NCBI RefSeq assembly: GCF_000092045.1
Contig: NC_007763.1
Span: 1 to 64,000 of the forward strand
Direction: 5' to 3'
Source of the DNA: Rhizobium etli CFN 42
GTDB taxonomy: Bacteria; Pseudomonadota; Alphaproteobacteria; Rhizobiales; Rhizobiaceae
DNA length: 64,000 nucleotides
Shown here: piece by piece, positions 16,635-27,240 of the stretch
How the letters are laid out: each line of letters begins with the position of its first letter
How positions within the stretch are numbered: position 1 is the stretch's first letter
The notes under the pieces: generated by a model
What the model was told of the DNA's origin: nothing
What the model saw: the letters and a program-made list of their open reading frames with translations, nothing else
Databases searched by the model: none
Position numbers and translations under genes: made by a program

Positions 16635-17564
16635 TTACGTTTTCGGCTTGCCGGGTGCGATAAAGGCGTTGATCCTCGCCTCGTCATGGCCGGCTTCGCG
16701 CAGGAAGCGGCTGGCGAATTCGATGGCAGGGCTTCTCAATGCATCGTCCGGCCGGATCAGGTGAAAAGCGACATGGGAATCGAGGGTACGCTGTGACACT
16801 GCGACGACGCGGCCGGCGGCAAGCGCGGCATCCGACAGCGGCGGCCTTGCAAGCGCAATGCCGAGCCCTTGCGCGCAGGCATCGATCACCAGATTGTAAT
16901 CCTCGAAGCGTCGGTCCTGCCCACGCGGCGTATAGTCGACGCCCTCACGCGCGAGCCAGCGACGCCAGCCCTCGATATTGGAGTCGTGAAGGATCGGCAG
17001 ATCGAGCAGCGAAAGCGCATCCGAGCGTTTCCCGAGTCGTGCTGCCATCGCCGGTGAGGCGATCGGCAAAGATTTCTCCTGCCAGAGCGGCAGGGCGCGC
17101 ACGCCGGCCCATGGTCCCTTGCCGCAGCGGATGGCAAGGTCCGTACCTTCGCCGAAGTCCGCCAGGCGGTGTTCGAGCGTCAATTCGACATGCAGCTCAT
17201 TTCCTTCGAGCTTTGCCAGGCGCGGAAACAACCATAGAGAGGCGACGGACGGAGTAACGGAAAGGCGCACCACCGCCTTGTTCGGCCGTGGCAGCCAGCG
17301 CTCGCCGGTGTTACCAAGCAGGGAAAGGGCTTCCTCGGCACGGGCGTAGAAGCGCATGCCCTCCGGGGTGAGGCGCACACCGCGAGCTTCACGCGCGAAG
17401 AGCCGCACACCCATCCAGCGCTCGAGCCGCGAGACCTGCCGGGATACGGCGCCGTGAGTGATTCCGCTTTCCTCGGCCGCGGCCGAAAACGATCCGAGCC
17501 GGGCGGCGCGGGCAAAGGTCTCGAGCGTATCGAGCGGTGGGAGCGCTGGCGAGCTGTGAACCAT
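16635..17564 (-). CDS. LysR-family transcriptional regulator (GcvA-like)
   Basis: A LysR-type regulator of about 309 aa. The N-terminal winged helix is typical (LDTLETFARAARLGSFSAAAEE, ITHGAVSRQVSRLERWMGVRLF), followed by a periplasmic-binding-protein-like effector domain. The GcvA-like variant has WLFPRLAKLE and ...RPPLSDAALAAGRVV. The ATG at 17564 (MVHSSPALPP) is a plausible start; a GTG two codons upstream is possible and no clear ribosome binding site decides between them. It diverges from the DMT transporter gene with only 85 bp between starts and is therefore likely to control it. Confidence 0.87.
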   Translation of the reverse strand: MVHSSPALPPLDTLETFARAARLGSFSAAAEESGITHGAVSRQVSRLERWMGVRLFAREARGVRLTPEGMRFYARAEEALSLLGNTGERWLPRPNKAVVRLSVTPSVASLWLFPRLAKLEGNELHVELTLEHRLADFGEGTDLAIRCGKGPWAGVRALPLWQEKSLPIASPAMAARLGKRSDALSLLDLPILHDSNIEGWRRWLAREGVDYTPRGQDRRFEDYNLVIDACAQGLGIALARPPLSDAALAAGRVVAVSQRTLDSHVAFHLIRPDDALRSPAIEFASRFLREAGHDEARINAFIAPGKPKT

Positions 17565-17649
17565 GCGCACATTTGATCATCGATTGCGGTGCTTTTCAAG
17601 CATGCATTGAAGGGCTAATTCATTGCGGCACGCACAGATGGAGGCGAAA

Positions 17650-18555
17650 ATGAGCATGGCGGCAAGCGCACCGGTTTCGGCAAAACAGCAAGGCGGCTTC
17701 GATCTGATCGCCTTTGCGGCGATCGTGGTTACCATTCTTTTCTGGGCCTCTTCCTTCGTCGTGATTCGCATTTGCCTCGGACCGCTGACGCCGATCGAAC
17801 TGGCAACGGCCCGTTATGTGGCGGCAGGCGTCCTCGCCCTTGTCTATCTCGCCATCTACCGGCCGATGCCGGAAAAGCGTGATTTCCTCCGCCTCTCGGT
17901 GGCTGCTATCCTCTTCATCGCCGCCTATGCGGTTCTCCTGAACACCGGCGAGCAGACGGTGGCGGCGGGGCCGGCGAGCTTCATCATCAATACCATGCCC
18001 GTCTTCACCGCCCTGATTGCCACATTCGCGCTCGGCGAGCGCTTCGGACGCTGGGGCTGGGCGGGTACTGCGGTTTCCTTCGGCGGCGTGGCGCTGATTG
18101 CGCTTTCCTCTGACGGCGGCTTCAAGCTCGATCCGAACGCCGTGCTGATCCTCGGGGCAGCGCTCTGCTCGGCGATATCAAGCGTGTTGCAGAAACCGCT
18201 GCTCGCTCGCCTGCCGGCGCTTGCCGTCACCGCCTGGATCCTGCTGATCGGCTCCGTGCCGCTGTTACCAGCCGTCCCATCCACGATCAGCGCGCTGGCC
18301 GCGGCGCCGGCAGAGGTCAATTGGGGCGTTGCCTATCTTGTCATCTTCCCGACTGCGATTGGCTATCTTACCTGGGCCATCGCCTTGAAGCGGCTGACGG
18401 CTGCGCGCGCCTCGAATTTCCTCTACGGCGTCCCGCCGGTCGCAACGCTGATCGGGTTCGGCTGGCTGGGCGAGACGCCGACTGCGCTCGGCGCAATGGG
18501 CGGCGTCATGGCGATCCTCGGCGTGCTCGTGGTCAACGTGATGCGGAAACGGTAG
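17650..18555 (+). CDS. EamA/DMT-family transporter
   Basis: A 301 aa protein with about ten membrane helices in two EamA repeats (WASSFVVIRICLGPLTPIELATARY in the first; WGVAYLVIFPTAIGYLTWAIALKRL in the second). These drug/metabolite transporters usually export amino acids or metabolites across the inner membrane. The ATG at 17650 is preferred because GGAGG lies 6-7 bases upstream; the frame opens earlier at 17623. It is divergent from a LysR gene, a common arrangement in which the regulator senses the exported compound. The substrate is unknown. Confidence 0.88.
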   Translation: MSMAASAPVSAKQQGGFDLIAFAAIVVTILFWASSFVVIRICLGPLTPIELATARYVAAGVLALVYLAIYRPMPEKRDFLRLSVAAILFIAAYAVLLNTGEQTVAAGPASFIINTMPVFTALIATFALGERFGRWGWAGTAVSFGGVALIALSSDGGFKLDPNAVLILGAALCSAISSVLQKPLLARLPALAVTAWILLIGSVPLLPAVPSTISALAAAPAEVNWGVAYLVIFPTAIGYLTWAIALKRLTAARASNFLYGVPPVATLIGFGWLGETPTALGAMGGVMAILGVLVVNVMRKR

Positions 18556-18624
18556 CTGCATCGCGCACCGCGGCATTCGGAGTGCGGAAGGGCCCGCTAA
18601 CAAATAGGCATTGCGCTGCCGTTC

Positions 18625-18645
18625 GCTTTCTTTAAAAACGAAAGC
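18625..18645. promoter_or_regulatory. Candidate GlpR operator upstream of glpR
   Basis: A 21-bp near-palindrome, GCTTTC-N9-GAAAGC, pairs at 8 of 10 positions and lies 18 bp before the glpR start. Half-site CTTTCG recurs upstream of glpD, which suggests autoregulation by the DeoR-type repressor. Confidence 0.45.
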
Positions 18646-18663
18646 AGATCGAAAGGGGCGCCG

Positions 18664-19437
18664 ATGTTCTTGACCGACCGACAAACTGAAATCGTGTCGA
18701 TTGCTAAATCGAGCGGCAGGGTTCTGGTCGAGGAGCTTGCCTCCCGTTTTTCGGTGACGCCGCAAACAATCCGCAAGGATCTGAACGATCTCTGCGATGC
18801 CCAGGTGCTGACACGCATCCATGGCGGTGCGACATTTCCGAGCGGGACGGAGAACGTCAAATATGAGGCGCGACGGCAGATCGCCGCTTCCGAGAAGCAG
18901 GCAATCGGCATGGCGGCAGTCGAGCTGATCCCGAGCGGAGCCTCGCTTTTCATCAATATCGGCACGACGACCGAAGCGGTGGGCGAGGCGCTCGCCAACC
19001 ACCACGAGCTGATGGTGATCACCAATAACATAAACGTTGCCAATAGGTTGCGTCTCTTTCCGGCAATCGAGGTGGTGATTGCCGGTGGGGTCGTGCGTGG
19101 CTCGGACGGCGGCATCGTCGGCGAAGCGGCGGTCGATTTCATCCGCCAGTTCAAGGTCGATTATGCCGTCATCGGCGCATCGGCAATCGATAGCGACGGC
19201 GCGCTCCTTGATTATGATTTTCGCGAAGTGAAGGTCGCCCAGGCGATTATTGCCAATGCCCGGCATGTCATCCTCGTTGCCGATTCGACGAAGTTCGAAC
19301 GCACCGCGCCGGTCCGGATTGGCCAGCTCTCCCAGGTCCATACCTTCATCACCGACCACTGTCCGGTGCCGTCGATCCGTAATCTCTGCCTCGAATACAA
19401 TGTGAAGCTGATCGAAACGAGCACCAGATCGCGTTAG
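18664..19437 (+). CDS. glpR: DeoR-family repressor of glycerol catabolism
   Basis: A 257 aa DeoR-type repressor: an N-terminal helix-turn-helix (RQTEIVSIAKSSGRVLVEELA, FSVTPQTIRKDLNDLC), the linker RIHGGA, then the sugar-phosphate-binding isomerase-like domain (FINIGTTTEAVGEAL, ADSTKFERTAPVRIG). GlpR normally releases DNA when glycerol-3-phosphate accumulates. It is first in an eight-gene co-oriented glp locus, 121 bp before glpD. Candidate operators lie upstream of both glpR and glpD. Confidence 0.93.
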   Translation: MFLTDRQTEIVSIAKSSGRVLVEELASRFSVTPQTIRKDLNDLCDAQVLTRIHGGATFPSGTENVKYEARRQIAASEKQAIGMAAVELIPSGASLFINIGTTTEAVGEALANHHELMVITNNINVANRLRLFPAIEVVIAGGVVRGSDGGIVGEAAVDFIRQFKVDYAVIGASAIDSDGALLDYDFREVKVAQAIIANARHVILVADSTKFERTAPVRIGQLSQVHTFITDHCPVPSIRNLCLEYNVKLIETSTRSR

Positions 19438-19452
19438 ATCATGCGAATGGAA

Positions 19453-19506
19453 CAAACATTCGTTTGACATTCACATTCCTTTCGCTTTAACTGTTATCAC
19501 TTTCGC
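19453..19506 (+). promoter_or_regulatory. glpD promoter region with candidate GlpR sites
   Basis: TTGACA at 19464-19469 and TTAACT at 19487-19492 (17-nt spacer) form a sigma70-like promoter. It overlaps an inverted repeat CAAAC-N4-GTTTG (19453-19466) and a direct repeat CTTTCGC at 19479-19485 and 19500-19506, spaced 21 bp (two helical turns). These are candidate sites for GlpR. Confidence 0.5.
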
Positions 19507-19558
19507 AATCGCGCAGATTTTGTGCGATGCGAAATCAGCAGCGGGCTCGGAGGGGCAA

Positions 19559-21073
19559 TTGAGCCGGGAGATACACGACATATTCGTCATCGGCGGCGGC
19601 ATCAACGGCTGCGGCATCGCGCGCGACGCCGTTGGGCGCGGCTATTCCGTCGCGCTGGCGGAGATGAACGATTTCGCCTCCGGCACCTCGTCGGGAGCGA
19701 CCAAGCTGATTCATGGCGGCCTGCGTTATCTCGAGCATTATGAATTCCGCCTGGTGCGTGAATCGCTGATGGAGCGCGAGATCCTCTGGGCGATGGCGCC
19801 GCACATTATCTGGCCGCTGCGCTTCGTATTGCCTTATCATAAGGGCGGCATTCGCCCGGCCTGGCTGATCCGGCTCGGCCTTTTCCTTTACGATCATCTT
19901 GGCGGCCGCAAGCTACTGCCGGCGACCTCCGTGCTCGACATGCGCAAGGACCCGGCCGGCAAACCGCTGAAAGCGCTGTTCACAAGGGCGTTCGAATATT
20001 CCGACGGCTGGGTCGATGATGCCCGCATGGTCGTGTTGAACGCCCGCGACGCTGCCGACAAAGGGGCGACGATCATGCCGCGCACCAAAGTGGTGTCGGC
20101 GCGACGCGAGAATGGTCTCTGGCACATTGAAACGACCGATACGGTCACTGGCCGCGATGACAGCCATCGGGCCCGCATGCTGATCAACGCCGCCGGTCCC
20201 TGGGTCGATCACGTCATCCGTTCCGCCTTCGGCCAGAACGAGGCCCGCCACGTTCGTCTCGTTCAGGGTAGCCATATCGTCGTCAGGAAGAAGTTCGACG
20301 ACCCCCGTGCCTATTTCTTCCAGAATCCCGACAACCGCATCATCTTCGCCATCCCCTATGAGGGCGACTTCACCCTGATCGGCACCACGGACCGCGACTA
20401 CACTGCCGATCCCAAAGATGTCCGGATCTCCGAGGAGGAGACGGTCTATCTCTGCAATGCCGCGTCGGAATATTTCAAAGAACCGGTCAGGCCGGAGGAC
20501 ATCGTCTGGACCTACTCGGCAGTCAGACCGCTTTTTGACGACGGCGCCTCGAAGGCGCAGGAGGCGACGCGCGATTATGTGCTGAAGCTGGAAGGCGAAG
20601 CCGGGGCCGCGCCGCTGCTCAACGTCTTCGGCGGCAAGCTCACCACCTATCGTCGGCTTTCTGAGCATGCGCTGGAGAAGATCGGCGCCGCGATCGGCGT
20701 CAAGGGTGCTCCTTGGACGGCCAAAAGCCATCTGCCCGGCGGCGACTTTCCGGTTCGTGGCTACGAAGCGGAAGTCGCCGGTCTTAAGCGGCGCTATCCG
20801 TTCCTTGCCGATGCACACGCCCGCCGGCTGGTGCGCCGTTACGGCACGCGGGCTGTGACTCTGCTTGGCGCTGCCCGCGGCCTTGACGACCTCGGGCGGC
20901 TGTTCGGCGGCGATCTCTACGAGGCCGAGGTCAAATATCTCGTTGAGCATGAATGGGCCCGGCACGCAGAAGACGTGCTGTGGAGGAGAACAAAGGATGG
21001 TCTGCGCCTTTCGAAGGAACAGGCCCAGTCACTGGAGGAGTACATGGCTGCCATACCGGCGATGGCCGGATAG
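19559..21073 (+). CDS. glpD: Aerobic glycerol-3-phosphate dehydrogenase
   Basis: FAD-dependent GlpD (EC 1.1.5.3), which oxidises glycerol-3-phosphate to DHAP and passes electrons to quinone at the inner membrane. Seen: N-terminal dinucleotide motif FVIGGGINGCGIARDAVGRG, SSGATKLIHGGLRYLE, an INAAGPWVD segment, TDRDY, and a C-terminal GlpD helical domain. The TTG at 19559, five bases after GGAGG, gives 504 aa and starts MSREIHDIFVIGGG like the family. An upstream TTG at 19520 would add 13 unlikely residues. It is second in the glp locus. Confidence 0.94.
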   Translation: MSREIHDIFVIGGGINGCGIARDAVGRGYSVALAEMNDFASGTSSGATKLIHGGLRYLEHYEFRLVRESLMEREILWAMAPHIIWPLRFVLPYHKGGIRPAWLIRLGLFLYDHLGGRKLLPATSVLDMRKDPAGKPLKALFTRAFEYSDGWVDDARMVVLNARDAADKGATIMPRTKVVSARRENGLWHIETTDTVTGRDDSHRARMLINAAGPWVDHVIRSAFGQNEARHVRLVQGSHIVVRKKFDDPRAYFFQNPDNRIIFAIPYEGDFTLIGTTDRDYTADPKDVRISEEETVYLCNAASEYFKEPVRPEDIVWTYSAVRPLFDDGASKAQEATRDYVLKLEGEAGAAPLLNVFGGKLTTYRRLSEHALEKIGAAIGVKGAPWTAKSHLPGGDFPVRGYEAEVAGLKRRYPFLADAHARRLVRRYGTRAVTLLGAARGLDDLGRLFGGDLYEAEVKYLVEHEWARHAEDVLWRRTKDGLRLSKEQAQSLEEYMAAIPAMAG

Positions 21074-21114
21074 GCGGCATGTGGTCCCCGCTGCGTGGAG
21101 GCAGGGGAATCGGA

Positions 21115-22209
21115 ATGCTGGAACTGCGAAACGCCGCCAAGATGGTGGGCGCGGACTATCACATCTATCCGACCGATCTGGTCCTTGAGCGGGGCACACT
21201 GAATGTCCTGCTTGGGCCGACGCTGTCGGGCAAGACGTCGCTGATGCGGCTGATGGCCGGGCTCGACCGTCCGACCGCCGGCTCCGTCCATTTCGACGGT
21301 GCCGACGTCACCGGCATGCCGGTGCAGAAGCGCAATGTCGCCATGGTCTACCAGCAGTTCATCAACTATCCGGCATTGACCGTTTATGAAAACATCGCCT
21401 CGCCGATGCGCATCTCGGGCAAGGACGCCGCCACGATCGACCGCGACGTGCGCAGGGCCGCCGAGCTTCTGAAGCTCACGCCCTATCTCGACCGCACACC
21501 GCTGAACCTGTCCGGCGGGCAGCAGCAGCGTACCGCGCTTGCCCGCGCGCTCGTCAAGAATGCCAGCCTCGTGCTGATGGACGAGCCGCTTGCCAATCTC
21601 GATTACAAGTTGCGCGAAGAACTGCGTGAGGAGCTGCCGAAGATTTTTGCCCAGTCGGGTGCGATCTTCGTTTACGCCACCACCGAACCGTCCGAGGCGC
21701 TGCTGCTCGGCGGCAATACGGCAACTTTGAACCAAGGTCGGGTCACCCAGTTCGGGCCGACCATCGACGTCTATCGCCGCCCTGTCGATCTCGACAGCGC
21801 CGGCATCTTCGCCGATCCGCCGCTGAACTCGCTCGACGTGACGAAATCGGGCGATATCTTCACGCGCCCGAGCGGGGCCACGCTTCCCGTCCCCTCGCAT
21901 CTGGCCGCGGTGCCGAACGGGCCGGTGACGATCGCCTTTCACCCGCATCATCTCGGCCTTCGGGCCCAGACCGGCGATGCGGCCCGCCTGCAGGCGCGCA
22001 CGCTGGTTTCCGAGATCACCGGTTCGGAAAGCTTCGTGCATCTGGAATATGACGGCGTGCGCTGGGTGATGCTGGCGCATGGCATTCACGACATCGATCC
22101 GGATATCGAGATCGAGGCCTTTCTCGACACCCGCCACCTGATGGCCTTCGGCGCCGACGGCCGCGCCATTGCTGCGGTCGGCGCTGTCGCTGCAGCCGGA
22201 AAGGCATAG
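21115..22209 (+). CDS. glpS: Glycerol ABC importer, ATP-binding subunit 1
   Basis: First nucleotide-binding subunit (364 aa) of the rhizobial glycerol importer GlpSTPQUV. Seen: Walker A GPTLSGKTS (altered from GxSGCGKS/T), Q-loop VYQQFINYP, perfect signature LSGGQQQR, Walker B LVLMDEPLANLD, and a C-terminal MalK-type OB domain. The switch region reads VYATTEPSEAL, so the H-loop His is missing. GlpT has the opposite pattern, meaning the pair should have one normal and one weak ATP site. The start at 21115 (MLELRNAAKM) is family-like; the longer open frame is not. It lies 41 bp after glpD and 9 bp before glpT. Confidence 0.92.
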   Translation: MLELRNAAKMVGADYHIYPTDLVLERGTLNVLLGPTLSGKTSLMRLMAGLDRPTAGSVHFDGADVTGMPVQKRNVAMVYQQFINYPALTVYENIASPMRISGKDAATIDRDVRRAAELLKLTPYLDRTPLNLSGGQQQRTALARALVKNASLVLMDEPLANLDYKLREELREELPKIFAQSGAIFVYATTEPSEALLLGGNTATLNQGRVTQFGPTIDVYRRPVDLDSAGIFADPPLNSLDVTKSGDIFTRPSGATLPVPSHLAAVPNGPVTIAFHPHHLGLRAQTGDAARLQARTLVSEITGSESFVHLEYDGVRWVMLAHGIHDIDPDIEIEAFLDTRHLMAFGADGRAIAAVGAVAAAGKA

Positions 22210-22218
22210 GAGAGCACC

Positions 22219-23289
22219 ATGGCACGCATCACGCTCGACCATATCCGCCACGCCTACGGCGCCAATCCGAAGACGGAAAAGGATTATTCGCTCAAGGAAG
22301 TCGATCACGAGTGGAACGACGGCGGCGCCTACGCGCTGCTCGGCCCCTCCGGCTGCGGCAAGACCACGCTGCTCAACATCATCTCCGGCTTGCTGCAGCC
22401 TTCGCATGGCCGCATTCTCTTCGACGGCAAGGATGTGACGAACCTTTCGACGCAGAGCCGCAACATTGCGCAGGTCTTCCAGTTCCCCGTCATCTACGAC
22501 ACTATGACCGTCTACGACAATCTCGCCTTCCCGTTGCGCAACCGCGGCGTGGCCGAGGCCGATGTCGACCGGCGCGTGCGCGACATTCTCGAAATGATCG
22601 ATCTAGCCGGCTGGGCCAAGCGCAAGGCGCAGGGGCTGACCGCCGACCAGAAGCAGAAGATCTCGCTCGGCCGCGGACTGGTGCGCAACGACGTCAACGC
22701 CATCCTGTTCGACGAGCCGCTGACCGTCATCGATCCTCATATGAAATGGGTGCTGCGCTCGCAGCTGAAACGGCTGCACAAGCAGTTCGGCTTCACCATG
22801 GTCTATGTCACCCACGACCAGACCGAGGCGCTGACTTTCGCCGAGAAGGTCGTCGTCATGTATGACGGCCAGATCGTTCAGATCGGCACGCCGGCCGAGC
22901 TGTTCGAGCGTCCGAGCCACACCTTCGTCGGATATTTTATCGGGTCTCCGGGCATGAACGTCATGCCTGCACAGATCGACGGCAGCGCCGTCAAGATCGG
23001 AGATGAGGTGCTGACGCTGGATTATGCGCCGAATACCAATGGCGCGGTGAAGACCGAACTTGGCATTCGCCCCGAATTCATCCGCCTCGGGCGGGAGGGC
23101 ATGCCGGTTACAATCAACAAGATCGAGGATATCGGCCGGCAGAAGATCGTGCGCGCCCGTTTCGCCGGCCAGCCGATCGCGATCGTCGTCTCTGAAGATG
23201 ACGACATTCCCGCGGATGCCCGCGTCACCTTCGATCCGTCCGCCATCAGCATCTACGCCGACAGCTGGCGTGTCGGCAGGGAGGCCTGA
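22219..23289 (+). CDS. glpT: Glycerol ABC importer, ATP-binding subunit 2
   Basis: Second nucleotide-binding subunit (356 aa). Seen: intact Walker A GPSGCGKTT, Q-loop VFQFPVIYD, Walker B ILFDEPLTVID, intact H-loop YVTHDQTEAL and a C-terminal OB domain. The ABC signature is replaced by LTADQKQKISLGRGL, so it lacks LSGGQ. Together with GlpS (good signature, no H-loop His) this predicts an asymmetric heterodimer. The name follows the rhizobial glpSTPQUV scheme and is not the E. coli GlpT antiporter. It is followed by glpP after 3 bp. Confidence 0.92.
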   Translation: MARITLDHIRHAYGANPKTEKDYSLKEVDHEWNDGGAYALLGPSGCGKTTLLNIISGLLQPSHGRILFDGKDVTNLSTQSRNIAQVFQFPVIYDTMTVYDNLAFPLRNRGVAEADVDRRVRDILEMIDLAGWAKRKAQGLTADQKQKISLGRGLVRNDVNAILFDEPLTVIDPHMKWVLRSQLKRLHKQFGFTMVYVTHDQTEALTFAEKVVVMYDGQIVQIGTPAELFERPSHTFVGYFIGSPGMNVMPAQIDGSAVKIGDEVLTLDYAPNTNGAVKTELGIRPEFIRLGREGMPVTINKIEDIGRQKIVRARFAGQPIAIVVSEDDDIPADARVTFDPSAISIYADSWRVGREA

Positions 23290-23292
23290 GCC

Positions 23293-24156
23293 ATGCAAAA
23301 AACGTGGAACAACAAAGCCTGGTTTCTGGTGCTGCCGGTGCTGCTGCTCGTGGCCTTTTCGGCGGTCATTCCGCTGATGACCGTCGTCAACTACTCGGTG
23401 CAGGATACGTTCGGCAATAACGAGTTCTTCTGGGCCGGCACCGACTGGTTCGTCCAGACGCTGCATTCCGACCGCTTCTGGGAAGCGCTCCAGCGCAATC
23501 TGCTGTTCTCCTTCATCATCCTGGCGCTTGAAATTCCGCTGGGCATCTTCATCGCCCTCAACATGCCGAAGTCGGGGCCCGGCGTCCCAGTCTGCCTGGT
23601 ACTGATGGCGCTGCCGCTGCTCATTCCGTGGAACGTCGTCGGCACCATCTGGCAGGTTTTTGGACGCGTCGATATCGGCCTACTCGGTCATACGCTCGCC
23701 GCGATCGGTCTCGACTACAATTATGTCCGCGATCCCGTCGACGCCTGGGTGACTGTCATCGTCATGGACGTCTGGCACTGGACGAGCCTCGTTGTGCTGC
23801 TCTGCTATGCCGGCCTGGTTTCAATCCCGGACGCCTATTATCAGGCTGCCAAGATCGACGGCGCCTCGCGCTGGTCCGTCTTCCGCTACATCCAGCTGCC
23901 GAAGATGAAGCGGGTGCTGCTGATCGCTGTGCTCCTGCGCTTCATGGACAGTTTCATGATCTATACCGAGCCCTTCGTCGTCACCGGCGGCGGCCCCGGC
24001 AACTCGACGACCTTCCTCTCCATCGACCTTGTGAAGATGGCGGTCGGCCAGTTCGATCTCGGCCCGGCGGCGGCAATGTCGATCATCTATTTCCTCATCA
24101 TCCTGCTGCTCTCCTGGGTGTTCTACACCGTGATGACCAGCAGCGACGCGAGCTAA
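23293..24156 (+). CDS. glpP: Glycerol ABC importer, permease 1
   Basis: A MalF-type inner-membrane permease of 287 aa with six predicted helices. The cytoplasmic coupling motif is EAA-like (YYQAAKIDGASRWSVFRYIQLPKMK, about residues 190-214), which docks onto the ATPases. The N-terminus NNKAWFLVLPVLLLVAFSAVIPL is the first helix. It lies 3 bp after glpT and 14 bp before glpQ, so translation is coupled. Confidence 0.92.
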   Translation: MQKTWNNKAWFLVLPVLLLVAFSAVIPLMTVVNYSVQDTFGNNEFFWAGTDWFVQTLHSDRFWEALQRNLLFSFIILALEIPLGIFIALNMPKSGPGVPVCLVLMALPLLIPWNVVGTIWQVFGRVDIGLLGHTLAAIGLDYNYVRDPVDAWVTVIVMDVWHWTSLVVLLCYAGLVSIPDAYYQAAKIDGASRWSVFRYIQLPKMKRVLLIAVLLRFMDSFMIYTEPFVVTGGGPGNSTTFLSIDLVKMAVGQFDLGPAAAMSIIYFLIILLLSWVFYTVMTSSDAS

Positions 24157-24170
24157 GGGGGAGGGCAGAT

Positions 24171-24992
<822 letters not shown>

Positions 24993-25004
24993 GGAGGACC
25001 GGAC

Positions 25005-25286
25005 ATGACCCTTTCCTGGATGGCCTGGACGCTGCCGACGGCGCTGTTCTTCCTGACGATCCTGACGCTTCTGATCGCCATGAGCGTCTGGGAGTTTTTT
25101 TCGCCGGGCGGCTCGCCGCGCGTGGGCGTGCTGCGTTTCGAAACCACCCGCGGCGACCGGCTTTTCATTTCGCTGCTCGGTGCAGCGTTCATTCATCTTG
25201 CATGGCTTGGGCTCGCTGGGCCCAACCTGTGGTGGGCTCTTGCCATCTCCGTGGTCTACGCCATCGGCGTGTTCCGCTACGTGTGA
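25005..25286 (+). CDS. glpU: DUF2160 small membrane protein of the glycerol importer operon
   Basis: A 93 aa protein with about three membrane helices (WTLPTALFFLTILTLLIAMSVW; FISLLGAAFIHLAWLGL; LWWALAISVVYAIGVF) and the DUF2160 segment RFETTRGDRLFISLLG. Proteins of this family occur almost only next to GlpSTPQV-type importers and are probably an accessory subunit; a direct role is not known to me. It starts 12 bp after glpQ and is followed by the binding-protein gene. Confidence 0.87.
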   Translation: MTLSWMAWTLPTALFFLTILTLLIAMSVWEFFSPGGSPRVGVLRFETTRGDRLFISLLGAAFIHLAWLGLAGPNLWWALAISVVYAIGVFRYV

Positions 25287-25365
25287 CGGCAAAGTGAAGA
25301 CAGATGGCCGGGGGTCCTTGGCCGCCTGAGTATGTGACTGCAATCGCAAACCCTGGGAGGATATT

Positions 25366-27090
<1,725 letters not shown>

Positions 27091-27099
27091 GGCGGACCC

Positions 27100-27159
27100 G
27101 GCCGGAGGCAACGAGGCCTCCGGCCATCCCTTCCTGCCACCGGCGACAAGCCGGTGGCA
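27100..27159 (+). other. Two tandem hairpins between glpV and glpK
   Basis: Two perfect 10-bp stems: GGCCGGAGGC / GCCTCCGGCC (27100-27109 with 27116-27125) and TGCCACCGGC / GCCGGTGGCA (27135-27144 with 27150-27159). They lie in the glpV-glpK gap, have no T-tract, and probably stabilise or partly attenuate the mRNA. Confidence 0.6.
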
Positions 27160-27240
27160 CCCACAATCTATCTCTCACGAAACATCCGCGTCCTGCCGAT
27201 CGCCGGCAGGCGAGCGATCTCGTCCGAGCCGGAGACGGAT

